In this document: positions 37,176 to 46,121 of the stretch, one piece after another | Numbering within the stretch: the first letter of the stretch is position 1 | Layout of the letters: each line of letters begins with the position of its first letter | Source: Flavobacterium xinjiangense | Lineage (GTDB): Bacteria; Bacteroidota; Bacteroidia; Flavobacteriales; Flavobacteriaceae | Direction of reading: 5' to 3' | NCBI RefSeq assembly: GCF_900142885.1 | Contig: NZ_FRCL01000001.1 | Coordinates: 228,311 to 292,310, forward strand | DNA: 64,000 nt | Made by a program: the position numbers and the translations under genes | The notes under the pieces: model-generated | What the model saw: the letters and a program-made list of their open reading frames with translations, nothing else | Database searches by the model: none | What the model was told of the DNA's origin: nothing

Positions 37176-37205
37176 AAAAACCTCAAACAAAAGTTTGAGG
37201 TTTTT
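37176..37205 (-). terminator. Terminator after tRNA-Gly copy 1
   Basis: AACCTCAAAC pairs with GTTTGAGGTT over four bases; the minus strand runs into a T-rich tract. Confidence 0.75.
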
Positions 37206-37207
37206 GG

Positions 37208-37280
<73 letters not shown>

Positions 37281-37297
37281 ATTGAAACAGTAAAATA

Positions 37298-37325
37298 AAA
37301 AACCTCAAACCAGAATTTGAGGTTT
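37298..37325 (-). terminator. Terminator-like hairpin between the tRNA-Gly copies
   Basis: AACCTCAAA pairs with TTTGAGGTT. It is nearly the same spacer as after copy 1, so the tRNA and its terminator were duplicated together. Confidence 0.65.
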
Positions 37326-37327
37326 AG

Positions 37328-37400
<73 letters not shown>

Positions 37401-37413
37401 ATTAACAACGGTG

Positions 37414-37440
37414 CAAATATAGATAATAATATAGGTTCAA
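37414..37440 (-). promoter_or_regulatory. Predicted promoter of the tRNA-Gly array
   Basis: On the minus strand TTG (37440-37438) and TATATTTG (37421-37414) are spaced by 16 bases, ending 13 bases before tRNA copy 2. The rest of the 37401-37748 gap shows only AT-rich sequence and the terminator at 37673. Confidence 0.6.
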
Positions 37441-37672
37441 TGCAAGTTTTTTTTTTGAAAAAAATCATAAAATTACATTCAAAAGCTTTTTAAGAAAGCA
37501 CATTTTAGGCATAAAGAATTTAATATGAAATTATTATACCTTTATTTCACTGAAAAATTATTTTACAAAGAATACAAAATATCATAGAAATTAGGGCAAA
37601 AGAAATCTTTCCTGCAACTCAATCCTGTTCTTCGACATGAAAAACCAACAGAAAATACTCATCGTAACAAAA

Positions 37673-37702
37673 AAATGGCATACCTAAAAAGATATGCCAT
37701 TT
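37673..37702 (-). terminator. Terminator after the L,D-transpeptidase-like gene
   Basis: ATGGCATA pairs with TATGCCAT; the minus strand then has a seven-base T run. Confidence 0.75.
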
Positions 37703-37748
37703 GAAATCGAAAATATACAGGAACGAACATATGATAATGTCCGAAAAA

Positions 37749-38471
37749 TTACGAAACTAATTCAGAATCCAATTTAAAACTTCTTGATGGATGATAAATA
37801 AAGAAACATGATTTGTTTTTTATCGTATTGATAATATCCTTAGACAATTCTACCGGTATAGCTGGACAACCTTGACTTCTTCCTAATCTATGATTACTTT
37901 GTACAAACGAATTAGAAACATATTCTGCCGCATGCATTACCACACCTCTATTTCTTGCGTTATCATTAATTCCTTTTTCTAATCCATCTAACTTAAGTGA
38001 CATTCCGTGTTTTCCATTGTAAATTTCACCTGTGGAGTAAAATCCTAAACTACTTTTATATGATTCGGCAGCATTTGAAAAAGAAGAGGCGAAATCGTCC
38101 CCTGTATTTCTTCCATGTGCAACAAGGGAATTATATAATATCGTATTTGTTGTCAAATCGATTACCCAAAGCCTTTTGGTACTAGATGACAAACTGAAAT
38201 CAACCAAAGTCAATATATCTTTCTGAACTAATCCTTTTTCTTTCAGCAAATAAAAACCCTTTAACGCTTCGCTAAAACTTTCTAGTTTTGGCAAACCAAA
38301 TTCATTGGAATGCAAACTATTATAAACCATTTCAATTTTAGCATCTATACTAGTAGTTAGTACTTTGGCATATATTACAGGTTTAACAATCTTTGGTTCA
38401 GAAATATTGGGTTTGCTTGTTGAAAATGAAAAAAGCAAAAACAAAATTGCGGGAAATATCTTATAAATCAT
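37749..38471 (-). CDS. Murein L,D-transpeptidase catalytic-domain protein (YkuD_2 type)
   Basis: This is a 240-residue exported protein. The signal segment is about 1-18. The catalytic region ends in HRLGRSQGCPAIP, with the conserved His, Ser, Gly and nucleophilic Cys of the YkuD_2 family, preceded by GVVMHAAEYVS, which carries the second conserved His. Such enzymes may form 3-3 peptidoglycan cross-links or attach proteins to it; which applies here is unknown. Divergent from the DUF5916 gene, each with its own -7 box. Confidence 0.87.
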   Translation of the reverse strand: MIYKIFPAILFLLFSFSTSKPNISEPKIVKPVIYAKVLTTSIDAKIEMVYNSLHSNEFGLPKLESFSEALKGFYLLKEKGLVQKDILTLVDFSLSSSTKRLWVIDLTTNTILYNSLVAHGRNTGDDFASSFSNAAESYKSSLGFYSTGEIYNGKHGMSLKLDGLEKGINDNARNRGVVMHAAEYVSNSFVQSNHRLGRSQGCPAIPVELSKDIINTIKNKSCFFIYHPSRSFKLDSELVS

Positions 38472-38506
38472 TGAATATCTTTTAGTTAAACATTAATTTG
38501 GGATGG

Positions 38507-38514
38507 CAAACGTA
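38507..38514 (-). promoter_or_regulatory. Predicted -7 box for the L,D-transpeptidase-like gene
   Basis: TACGTTTG on the minus strand matches TAnnTTTG, 35 bases before the start. Confidence 0.5.
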
Positions 38515-38632
38515 CGCATAAATTCACCGTTCAAACAAAAATTATGATAAATTTAATTATAATAAAACAAAATAAATTGAAAAATATTGCTTAATAACAT
38601 TGAAATAAAAATACAATATCTGCAAATTTTGT

Positions 38633-38640
38633 TATTTTTG
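38633..38640 (+). promoter_or_regulatory. Predicted -7 box for DUF5916 gene 1
   Basis: TATTTTTG matches TAnnTTTG, 20 bases before the ATG. Confidence 0.5.
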
Positions 38641-38660
38641 TCCACATACATTACTAATTC

Positions 38661-41054
38661 ATGGCGAAATATCATTATTTATCATTACTTATTTTAATAG
38701 TTTGCAGTATTACCACATATGGTCAAAAAAAAGTACTTCATGCAAAATCTATAAAGGACAACATTACAATTGACGGAAAAATAAATGAGGAAGGTTGGAA
38801 AACTGCTTCAGTGGCTACTGATTTCATAATGTATGAGCCTGATAACGGAAAACCAATTAGTACCGATAAAAAAACAGACGTAAAGATATTATACGATAAT
38901 AATGCCATTTACGTTGCCGCGCTACTATATGACAATAATCCTGCCAAAATAAAAACAGAAATCACCAACCGCGATGTTTTTGGTGTTTCTGATGTTTTTT
39001 CCGTTTATATCAACGGATTTAATGATGGACAGCAAGATTTTAGATTTTATGTAAGTTCAGCCGGCGTTCAAATGGATTGTTTAGCGACCGAAGACAGTGA
39101 AGATTTTACCTGGGATGCCATTTGGGACAGTCAAGCAACACTTACTGATTTTGGTTGGGTTGTAGAAATGAAAATTCCTTATGCCGCTTTACGATTTTCG
39201 AATGCGGAAAAACAAACTTGGGGCATCAACTTTATGCGCGAAATTAAACGAGATGTCCAAAAATATACTTGGAACAGAGTTGATACTAAAATAGGTGCGG
39301 TGATTCCACAAGCTGGAATTCTTGAAGGAATAGAAAATGTAAAAACTCCCACCCGTCTTTTCTTTATACCTTACTCCTCCGCCTACTATCAGCAAAACGA
39401 AATAGGATCCAGCACTACATTCAAAGCTGGTTTAGATATAAAATATGGAATTAATGATTCGTTTACACTGGATGCTATTTTGGTACCTGACTTTGGACAA
39501 ACAAAATTTGACAATGCTATTTTGAATCTTGAACCCTTTGAACAAAAACTTGATGAAAATCGTCCTTTTTTTACTGAAGGAACGGATTTATTTAACAAAG
39601 GAGGGTTGTTTTATTCCAGAAGGATTGGTGGCGCGCCAAGCACCGAACCACAAATTGCAGGTAATGAAGAAATCACCAATTACCCGAGTAGCGTGAAACT
39701 AATCAATGCTGTAAAAATTTCCGGCAGAACTGAGAAAGGTTTGGGAATTGGTTTTTTGAATGCTATTACTAAAAAAACATACGCTACCATTCAAAACAAT
39801 GACACCAACGAAATCAGAAAAGAAGTTATTGAACCATTGACTAATTACAACATGTTAGTTCTGGATCAGCGTTTTAACCAAAACTCATCGGTTTCTTTTG
39901 TGAATGCCAATACTACCAGAAATGGGAGTTTCCGGGATGCCAATGTTTCTGCACTATTATTCGACTTAAATACAAAAGCAAATACGTATAATTTATATGG
40001 TGATTTTAAGTATAGCACCATCAATACAACAGAAGATTATACCGGTTTTAAAACTTCATTAAACTTTGCAAAAACAAGCGGAAAATACCGTTACTTACTT
40101 TCTGGAAAGTATCTTTCAAGAGACTACGACATCAATGATTTAGGGATTATATTTTATACTAATTATCACGGTGCATATGCAAATGGAAGTTACAGAATAT
40201 TGAATCCTACAAAGTTTTTTAATACTTTTAAGATAGAACAGGAATTGAATTTAGAAATTCAGAACACAACCGGTAAATTGCAAGAGGGCTGGTATAAAAC
40301 GGTCATCAAAGCGAGGTCGCGAAATAATAATTACTTCGAATTGGCTCTTATCGTCAATCCAATAGAAACATTCGATTTTTATGAACCACGTGAAAATGGC
40401 AGATACCTGCAAATCCCACGAAGAATAACTTCTTATTTTGGAACTGAATTTAACAGCAACAACGCTTTTACTTTTGATTTCGCACCAAGTTTCACAAAAT
40501 ACGACCAAGATGGCAGAATTACTTACGAACTGGCTTTAGGACCAAAATACAGGTTTAATGACCAGTTTTCATTGTCCTATGTATTAGATTATACTAGTAA
40601 AAAAAATGACCGGGGCTGGGTAGCTTTTGACAATGCAGGAATTATTTTTGCAGAGCGCAATAGGGAAATACTACAAAATGACATAACCGGAAAATATGCC
40701 ATAAACAACAGAATGACTATTAATCTTACTGCCCGTTATTACTGGTCCTATTCTCAAAATCATCAATTTTTTACGCTACAAAACAACGGTTATTTAATTC
40801 CAAATAAGGACTATTCCGCTAATAAGGACCGAAATTTTAATTCTTGGAATTTTGATTTGGCCTATTCGTGGTGGTTTGCACCAGGAAGCGAAATTTCCTT
40901 TTTGTATCGAAACTATTCGCTTGAAAGAGCTAGTAGGGTTGAGAAGAATCTCAATACTAATTTTAAAAGTGTTTTTAATGGAAATCTCACTAATATTGTT
41001 TCTGTATCTATTCGTTATTTCATTGATTATAATGTAGTCAAAAATAAATTCTAA
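38661..41054 (+). CDS. DUF5916 outer-membrane protein with CBM9-like domain, paralogue A
   Basis: This is a 797-residue exported protein: signal peptide about 1-21, then a carbohydrate-binding family 9-like domain (about 30-215; ITIDGKINEEGWKTA, VKILYDNNAIYVAALLYD). A long beta-rich region (about 225-797) of the DUF5916 family follows, whose repeated amphipathic strands and terminal aromatic (VVKNKF) suggest an outer-membrane barrel. The ligand is unknown and no SusC/SusD partner is adjacent. A terminator separates it from the second copy. Confidence 0.88.
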   Translation: MAKYHYLSLLILIVCSITTYGQKKVLHAKSIKDNITIDGKINEEGWKTASVATDFIMYEPDNGKPISTDKKTDVKILYDNNAIYVAALLYDNNPAKIKTEITNRDVFGVSDVFSVYINGFNDGQQDFRFYVSSAGVQMDCLATEDSEDFTWDAIWDSQATLTDFGWVVEMKIPYAALRFSNAEKQTWGINFMREIKRDVQKYTWNRVDTKIGAVIPQAGILEGIENVKTPTRLFFIPYSSAYYQQNEIGSSTTFKAGLDIKYGINDSFTLDAILVPDFGQTKFDNAILNLEPFEQKLDENRPFFTEGTDLFNKGGLFYSRRIGGAPSTEPQIAGNEEITNYPSSVKLINAVKISGRTEKGLGIGFLNAITKKTYATIQNNDTNEIRKEVIEPLTNYNMLVLDQRFNQNSSVSFVNANTTRNGSFRDANVSALLFDLNTKANTYNLYGDFKYSTINTTEDYTGFKTSLNFAKTSGKYRYLLSGKYLSRDYDINDLGIIFYTNYHGAYANGSYRILNPTKFFNTFKIEQELNLEIQNTTGKLQEGWYKTVIKARSRNNNYFELALIVNPIETFDFYEPRENGRYLQIPRRITSYFGTEFNSNNAFTFDFAPSFTKYDQDGRITYELALGPKYRFNDQFSLSYVLDYTSKKNDRGWVAFDNAGIIFAERNREILQNDITGKYAINNRMTINLTARYYWSYSQNHQFFTLQNNGYLIPNKDYSANKDRNFNSWNFDLAYSWWFAPGSEISFLYRNYSLERASRVEKNLNTNFKSVFNGNLTNIVSVSIRYFIDYNVVKNKF

Positions 41055-41074
41055 CCTATATTAAGATTTGTATA

Positions 41075-41114
41075 AAATGAGATTAAACACCTTGGTATTC
41101 AATCTCATTTTTTT
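41075..41114 (+). terminator. Terminator after DUF5916 gene 1
   Basis: ATGAGATT pairs with AATCTCAT over a 16-base loop, followed by seven T. Confidence 0.7.
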
Positions 41115-41235
41115 ATGCAACAAAATACGACTTAAATTTTCCTTAAAAAACTGTAACGAATTCTTAAAAGTTTAGTCTATTATTAAAATTCAATCAAAAG
41201 AATTTCATCAATCAAATCAAATTAATCAAAACAGC

Positions 41236-43653
41236 ATGCGAAAATTACTTCTTATAATCGTTCTCTTTTTTTCAGTTCTTGGCCATAGCCAAAAAAAGGT
41301 GCTGCAAACTAAATCTATTTCAGAAAACATAACCATCGACGGAAAAATAGAAGAAGCCGCATGGAAATCAGCCCCTGTAGCGTCGGATTTTATCATGTTT
41401 GAACCTGATAACGGCAAGGTGATTCCAGAAAATAAAAAAACTGAAGTAAAAGTTTTATATGATAATGACGCCATTTATGTTGCTGCATTGATGTATGACA
41501 ATGAGCCAAAAAAAATCATGAAAGAAATCTCCCAACGCGATAATTTTGGGGCATCAGATCTTTTTGGCGTTTTTGTCAATGGCTATAACGACGGACAGCA
41601 AGATTTTCAATTTTACGTCTCCGCCTCTGATGGACAAGCTGATTGTATAACGACAGACACTAATGGAGAAGATTATTCCTGGGATGCAGTTTGGAAAAGC
41701 AAAGCTGTAATCACTGATTTTGGCTGGATTGTAGAAATGCGAATTCCTTACGCTGCACTTCGTTTTTCGGGTGAAAACAAACAAACTTGGGGACTCAACT
41801 TTTTTAGAGAAATTAAACGGGACAGACATAAATACTCGTGGAATTTTATCGATTCTAAGCTTGGAACTTTCACACAACAAACTGGAATCCTAGAAGGAAT
41901 TGAAAACATAAAACCGCCTACACGACTCTTTTTATTACCTTATTCTTCTTTTTATGTAAATGCCGGCAAAGGACAAAAAACCTACGGTACCATTAAAGGT
42001 GGCTTAGATATAAAATATGGAATCAATGACGCTTTTACGTTGGACATGATTCTTATTCCAGACTTTGGACAAACAAAATACGACGATCAAATTTTAAACT
42101 TAGGTCCGTTCGAGCAGCAATTTAATGAAAACAGACCTTTTTTTACCGAAGGAACTGATTTGTTCAGCAAGGGAAATTTATTGTACTCCAGAAGAATTGG
42201 AGGACGACCTTCAAGTTCGCCGACTATTTCCAGTAATGAAGAAATTATTGAAAACCCATCAAGTGTCAATCTAATCAATGCCCTAAAAGTATCTGGAAGA
42301 ACAAAACATGGACTTGGAATCGGAATTTTAAATGCTGTTACTGAAAAAACATATGCGTCCATACAAAATAACGATACCCAAGAAATAAGAAAAGAAGTAG
42401 TTGAACCATTAGCAAACTATAACGTTTTGGTTTTGGATCAGCGTTTCCGTAAAAACTCTTCTGTTTCATTTATAAATACCAATGTCACCAGAAATGGAAG
42501 CTTCCGCGATGGAAATGTCTCTGCGTTAGTTTGGGATTTAAATACAAAGAAAAACACCTATAATCTTTCTGGAAATTTCAAGTACAGTTATATAAATGAC
42601 ATTGAAGATAAAAAAGGAACTGCGACATCGCTAAACTTTGGAGAAACTTCTGGAAAATACCGATACAGTGTTGGAACCGAAATACTTTCAAAAGATTTCG
42701 ATAACAATGATTTAGGAATCAATTTTGAAACTAACTATTATGCCATTTATGGAAACGCAAATTACAGGATTTTAAATCCTACAAAACACTTCAATTCGTT
42801 CCGAGTAAATCTGAATATGTATACCCAATTTCAAAAAGAGACCGGTAAAATTCAAGGTAACAACATAAATATTAATATAAACTCGAATAATAAAAAAAAT
42901 CATTTTTTTGGATTAGGAATAAACGCAAATCCAATTGAATCCTATGATTATTATGAATCCAGAACTGAAAACAGGTATTTAATTTTTCCAAAACGATTAG
43001 GCGGTTGGTTCATGTTTTCTTCAAATTACAACAATAAGTTTGCTATCGACATTAATCCATCGGTAGCTGTATTAAGTGAACCTGGAAGAAATTCTTTTGG
43101 TTTTGATATCGGTCCAAGATATCGTTTCAATGATAAATTTTCATTGAATTACCTTTTCCATTTTTTTAGACAAAACAATAATAAAGGATATATAGACAGT
43201 GTAAATGATGATTTGAATTCCGCAACTCCTAACGCCATTATATTTGCCAACCGAAATGTTATTACTTATTCCAACTCTCTTTCTGGAAAATATTCTATCA
43301 ATAGCAAAATGACTTTTAATCTTTCCTTACGCCATTATTGGTCGTACGCCGAAAATAAAAACTTCTTGTCATTGCAACAAAACGGTAGATTAACGGATTA
43401 TAATAATTATACCCAAAATAAGAACTCTAATTTTTTCTCATGGAATGGTGACATCTCATATTCTTGGTGGTTTGCCCCTGGAAGTGAAATCTCTGTTTTA
43501 TACAGAAATAATGCAGCCAATTTTCAGAGAGAAATAGATAAGGATTTCGGAAAAAAAGTAACTACTTTATTGACCAATGATCAACTAAAACACGTTTTTT
43601 CTATTAGTGTCCGTTATTTTATTGACTATAATGAAGTGAAAAATAAATTCTAA
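41236..43653 (+). CDS. DUF5916 outer-membrane protein with CBM9-like domain, paralogue B
   Basis: This is an 805-residue paralogue of the preceding gene, collinear over its whole length: signal peptide, CBM9-like domain (ITIDGKIEEAAWKSA), the shared FNENRPFFTEGTDLF and LLYSRRIGGRPS landmarks, and the same ending YFIDYNEVKNKF. The barrel strands are most divergent in the last third. A terminator lies between the two genes, so it is probably transcribed separately, though no clear TAnnTTTG box was found. Function unknown. Confidence 0.88.
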   Translation: MRKLLLIIVLFFSVLGHSQKKVLQTKSISENITIDGKIEEAAWKSAPVASDFIMFEPDNGKVIPENKKTEVKVLYDNDAIYVAALMYDNEPKKIMKEISQRDNFGASDLFGVFVNGYNDGQQDFQFYVSASDGQADCITTDTNGEDYSWDAVWKSKAVITDFGWIVEMRIPYAALRFSGENKQTWGLNFFREIKRDRHKYSWNFIDSKLGTFTQQTGILEGIENIKPPTRLFLLPYSSFYVNAGKGQKTYGTIKGGLDIKYGINDAFTLDMILIPDFGQTKYDDQILNLGPFEQQFNENRPFFTEGTDLFSKGNLLYSRRIGGRPSSSPTISSNEEIIENPSSVNLINALKVSGRTKHGLGIGILNAVTEKTYASIQNNDTQEIRKEVVEPLANYNVLVLDQRFRKNSSVSFINTNVTRNGSFRDGNVSALVWDLNTKKNTYNLSGNFKYSYINDIEDKKGTATSLNFGETSGKYRYSVGTEILSKDFDNNDLGINFETNYYAIYGNANYRILNPTKHFNSFRVNLNMYTQFQKETGKIQGNNINININSNNKKNHFFGLGINANPIESYDYYESRTENRYLIFPKRLGGWFMFSSNYNNKFAIDINPSVAVLSEPGRNSFGFDIGPRYRFNDKFSLNYLFHFFRQNNNKGYIDSVNDDLNSATPNAIIFANRNVITYSNSLSGKYSINSKMTFNLSLRHYWSYAENKNFLSLQQNGRLTDYNNYTQNKNSNFFSWNGDISYSWWFAPGSEISVLYRNNAANFQREIDKDFGKKVTTLLTNDQLKHVFSISVRYFIDYNEVKNKF

Positions 43654-43770
43654 GTTGCATTAATTTCAAAAAAATGCCTTTTCTGCAGCAAAATTATTGT
43701 TTTTTAATAGCGTAAATTCCTGAATGTATAATAGTCGTTTTGAATACTTCGAACGTTTTTAGAAATACTT

Positions 43771-43778
43771 TATCTTTG
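43771..43778 (+). promoter_or_regulatory. Predicted -7 box for gpmI
   Basis: TATCTTTG matches TAnnTTTG and lies 13 bases before the gpmI ATG. Confidence 0.55.
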
Positions 43779-43791
43779 TATAAAATATATT

Positions 43792-45312
43792 ATGATGAAC
43801 AAAAAAGTAATTCTAATGATATTAGACGGCTGGGGGAAATCTCCTGACCCGAAAGTGTCTGCAATCGATAATGCAAATATTCCATTTATAAATAGTCTTT
43901 ATAAAAAATTCCCAAGCGCACAGCTTAGAACTGATGGCTTAAATGTAGGATTGCCAGAAGGACAAATGGGAAATAGCGAAGTAGGACACATGAACTTGGG
44001 TGCTGGCCGCATAGTATATCAGGATTTAGCTAAGATAAACCTTGCCGTAGCGCATAATACTTTGGCGAAAGAACAAGTATTAGTTGACGCTTTTACTTAT
44101 GCAAAAGAAAACAATAAAAAAGTACATTTCTTAGGTCTTGTTTCTGATGGTGGTGTTCACTCCCATACTTCACATTTGCGAGGTTTGATTGATGCAACAC
44201 AGCAATACGGACTGCAAAAAGTATTCGTTCACGCCTTCACTGACGGCCGCGATGTTGATCCAAAATCCGGGAAAAATTATATTCAGGATTTACAAGATTA
44301 TATTGACAATACAACTGTTAAAATAGCTTCTGTTATTGGGCGATATTATGCAATGGATCGGGACAAACGCTGGGAAAGAGTAAAACTAGCTTACGATTTA
44401 TTGGTAAACGGAACTGGAACACATTCAACAAACGCTGTTGCTTCAATAGAAGAAAGTTACGAAGTTAATGTAACCGATGAATTTATTCATCCAATGGTCA
44501 TGGTGGATGAAAATGACAAACCATTAGCTACTATTGAAGATGATGATGTAGTTATATTCTTTAATTTTAGAACTGACAGAGGAAGAGAACTGACCGAAGC
44601 GCTATCGCAGCAAGATTTCCATGAGGAAAACATGCACAAATTAAATTTGTATTATGTAACGCTAACCAATTATGACGAAACCTACAAAAACGTAAGAGTT
44701 GTTTATAACAAAGATAACATTACCGAAACTCTTGGTGAAGTCTTAGAAAAAGCACACAAAAAACAAATTCGTATTGCCGAAACCGAGAAATATCCTCACG
44801 TTACTTTCTTCTTTTCTGGCGGAAGAGAATTACCTTTTGTTGGCGAAAGTCGCATCTTGAAAAATTCTCCAAAAGTGGCTACTTACGACTTGCAACCAGA
44901 AATGAGCGCATTTGAATTGACTGATGCATTGGTTCCCGAATTGGAAAAAGAAGAAGCGGATTTTGTTTGCCTTAATTTTGCTAATGGCGATATGGTAGGC
45001 CATACCGGAATTATGAGCGCTGCCATAAAAGCTTGTGAAGCTGTTGATAAATGTGTCGAAAAAGTAATTACAGCCGCATTAGCCCACAATTATACAACTA
45101 TTGTAATTGCAGATCACGGAAACTGTGAAACCATGATTAATCCCGACGGAAGTCCTAATACAGCCCATACGACAAACCCAGTTCCAATTATCTTGGTCGA
45201 CAAAGATTTAAAACAAATACACGATGGTGTTTTGGGTGATATCGCTCCAACTATTTTAGAATTAATGGGAGTTGAAAAACCAGAAGTTATGACTTGTCAC
45301 TCATTACTTTAA
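43792..45312 (+). CDS. gpmI: 2,3-bisphosphoglycerate-independent phosphoglycerate mutase
   Basis: This is the glycolytic enzyme interconverting 3- and 2-phosphoglycerate through a phosphoserine and two manganese ions. The metal motif ILDGWG is at the N-terminus, the nucleophile is Ser62 in GNSEVGH, DGRDVDP and FNFRTDRGRE bind substrate, and NGDMVGHTG plus IADHGNCE complete the metal sites. The length is 506. A second Met directly after the first gives an equivalent start (43795). Confidence 0.97.
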   Translation: MMNKKVILMILDGWGKSPDPKVSAIDNANIPFINSLYKKFPSAQLRTDGLNVGLPEGQMGNSEVGHMNLGAGRIVYQDLAKINLAVAHNTLAKEQVLVDAFTYAKENNKKVHFLGLVSDGGVHSHTSHLRGLIDATQQYGLQKVFVHAFTDGRDVDPKSGKNYIQDLQDYIDNTTVKIASVIGRYYAMDRDKRWERVKLAYDLLVNGTGTHSTNAVASIEESYEVNVTDEFIHPMVMVDENDKPLATIEDDDVVIFFNFRTDRGRELTEALSQQDFHEENMHKLNLYYVTLTNYDETYKNVRVVYNKDNITETLGEVLEKAHKKQIRIAETEKYPHVTFFFSGGRELPFVGESRILKNSPKVATYDLQPEMSAFELTDALVPELEKEEADFVCLNFANGDMVGHTGIMSAAIKACEAVDKCVEKVITAALAHNYTTIVIADHGNCETMINPDGSPNTAHTTNPVPIILVDKDLKQIHDGVLGDIAPTILELMGVEKPEVMTCHSLL

Positions 45313-45344
45313 ATAAAATTAATTCAAATATTCATAAAAAAGCT

Positions 45345-45369
45345 ACTCCATGCGAGTAGCTTTTTTTTA
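45345..45369 (+). terminator. Terminator after gpmI
   Basis: GCTACTC pairs with GAGTAGC over a five-base loop with flanking A and T runs. Confidence 0.85.
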
Positions 45370-45409
45370 TAAATAAAAGTTAAAATTTCATAATCGATAG
45401 TATTACTAT

Positions 45410-45417
45410 TATATTTG
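45410..45417 (+). promoter_or_regulatory. Predicted -7 box of the TetR-ABC-HlyD-TolC operon
   Basis: TATATTTG matches TAnnTTTG, 18 bases before the TetR start. Confidence 0.55.
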
Positions 45418-45435
45418 CATAAAATATGATTAATT

Positions 45436-46107
45436 ATGAATACAATACTATCCAATCTGAAAATACAAGTCAACGAAAAAATCTATGTTAAAGATCCCGA
45501 AACGTCTGCCTTGGGAAAAAAAATCATTGAGCAAAGTATCCTTTTGATTGATGAAATTGGATTCGACAATTTTACGTTCAAAAAGCTTGGTGAAAAAATT
45601 GGTTCTAATGAAAGTTCCATATACCGTTATTTTGAAAACAAGCACAAACTATTGGTATATTTATCCTCTTGGTATTGGAGCTGGATGGAATACAAACTTG
45701 TTTTTGCCACCACAAATATTACTGACCCAAAAGAAAAACTTAGAAACGCAATCACTATTGTTACCGAAAAAGTAATCGATGACAGCAGCACCGAACACAT
45801 TAATGAGGCTATTCTAAACAAAATTATTATTGCGGAATTCACAAAAACGCTTCACACCAAAGAGGTTGACCAGGAAAACAAAGAAGGTTTTTTCCTAATT
45901 TACAAAAGAGTAATCAACAGAATTGTGAATATTGTAACGGAAGTAAATCCAAGTTATTTATATGCTAAATCTCTGGTCTCTACAATTGTGGAAGGCAGTT
46001 TACATCAACACTTTTTGACCGAACACTTTACTAATATAACTGATTGCAATACTTCTAAAAGTACAACACAATTTTATCTCCATTTGATCGAAAACGTTTT
46101 ACACTAA
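45436..46107 (+). CDS. TetR/AcrR-family transcriptional regulator
   Basis: This 223-residue regulator has an N-terminal helix-turn-helix at about 28-72 (ILLIDEIGFDNFTFKKLGEKIG, cut short here as two parts: ILLIDEIGFDNF and TFKKLGEKIG, then SSIYRYFENKHKLL). The rest is a helical ligand-binding domain with no visible ligand clue. It is 14 bases upstream of the ABC exporter gene and first in the operon, so it probably represses the exporter and itself; no palindromic operator was obvious in the short upstream region. Confidence 0.88.
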   Translation: MNTILSNLKIQVNEKIYVKDPETSALGKKIIEQSILLIDEIGFDNFTFKKLGEKIGSNESSIYRYFENKHKLLVYLSSWYWSWMEYKLVFATTNITDPKEKLRNAITIVTEKVIDDSSTEHINEAILNKIIIAEFTKTLHTKEVDQENKEGFFLIYKRVINRIVNIVTEVNPSYLYAKSLVSTIVEGSLHQHFLTEHFTNITDCNTSKSTTQFYLHLIENVLH

Positions 46108-46121
46108 AAAACAAAAAAAAC

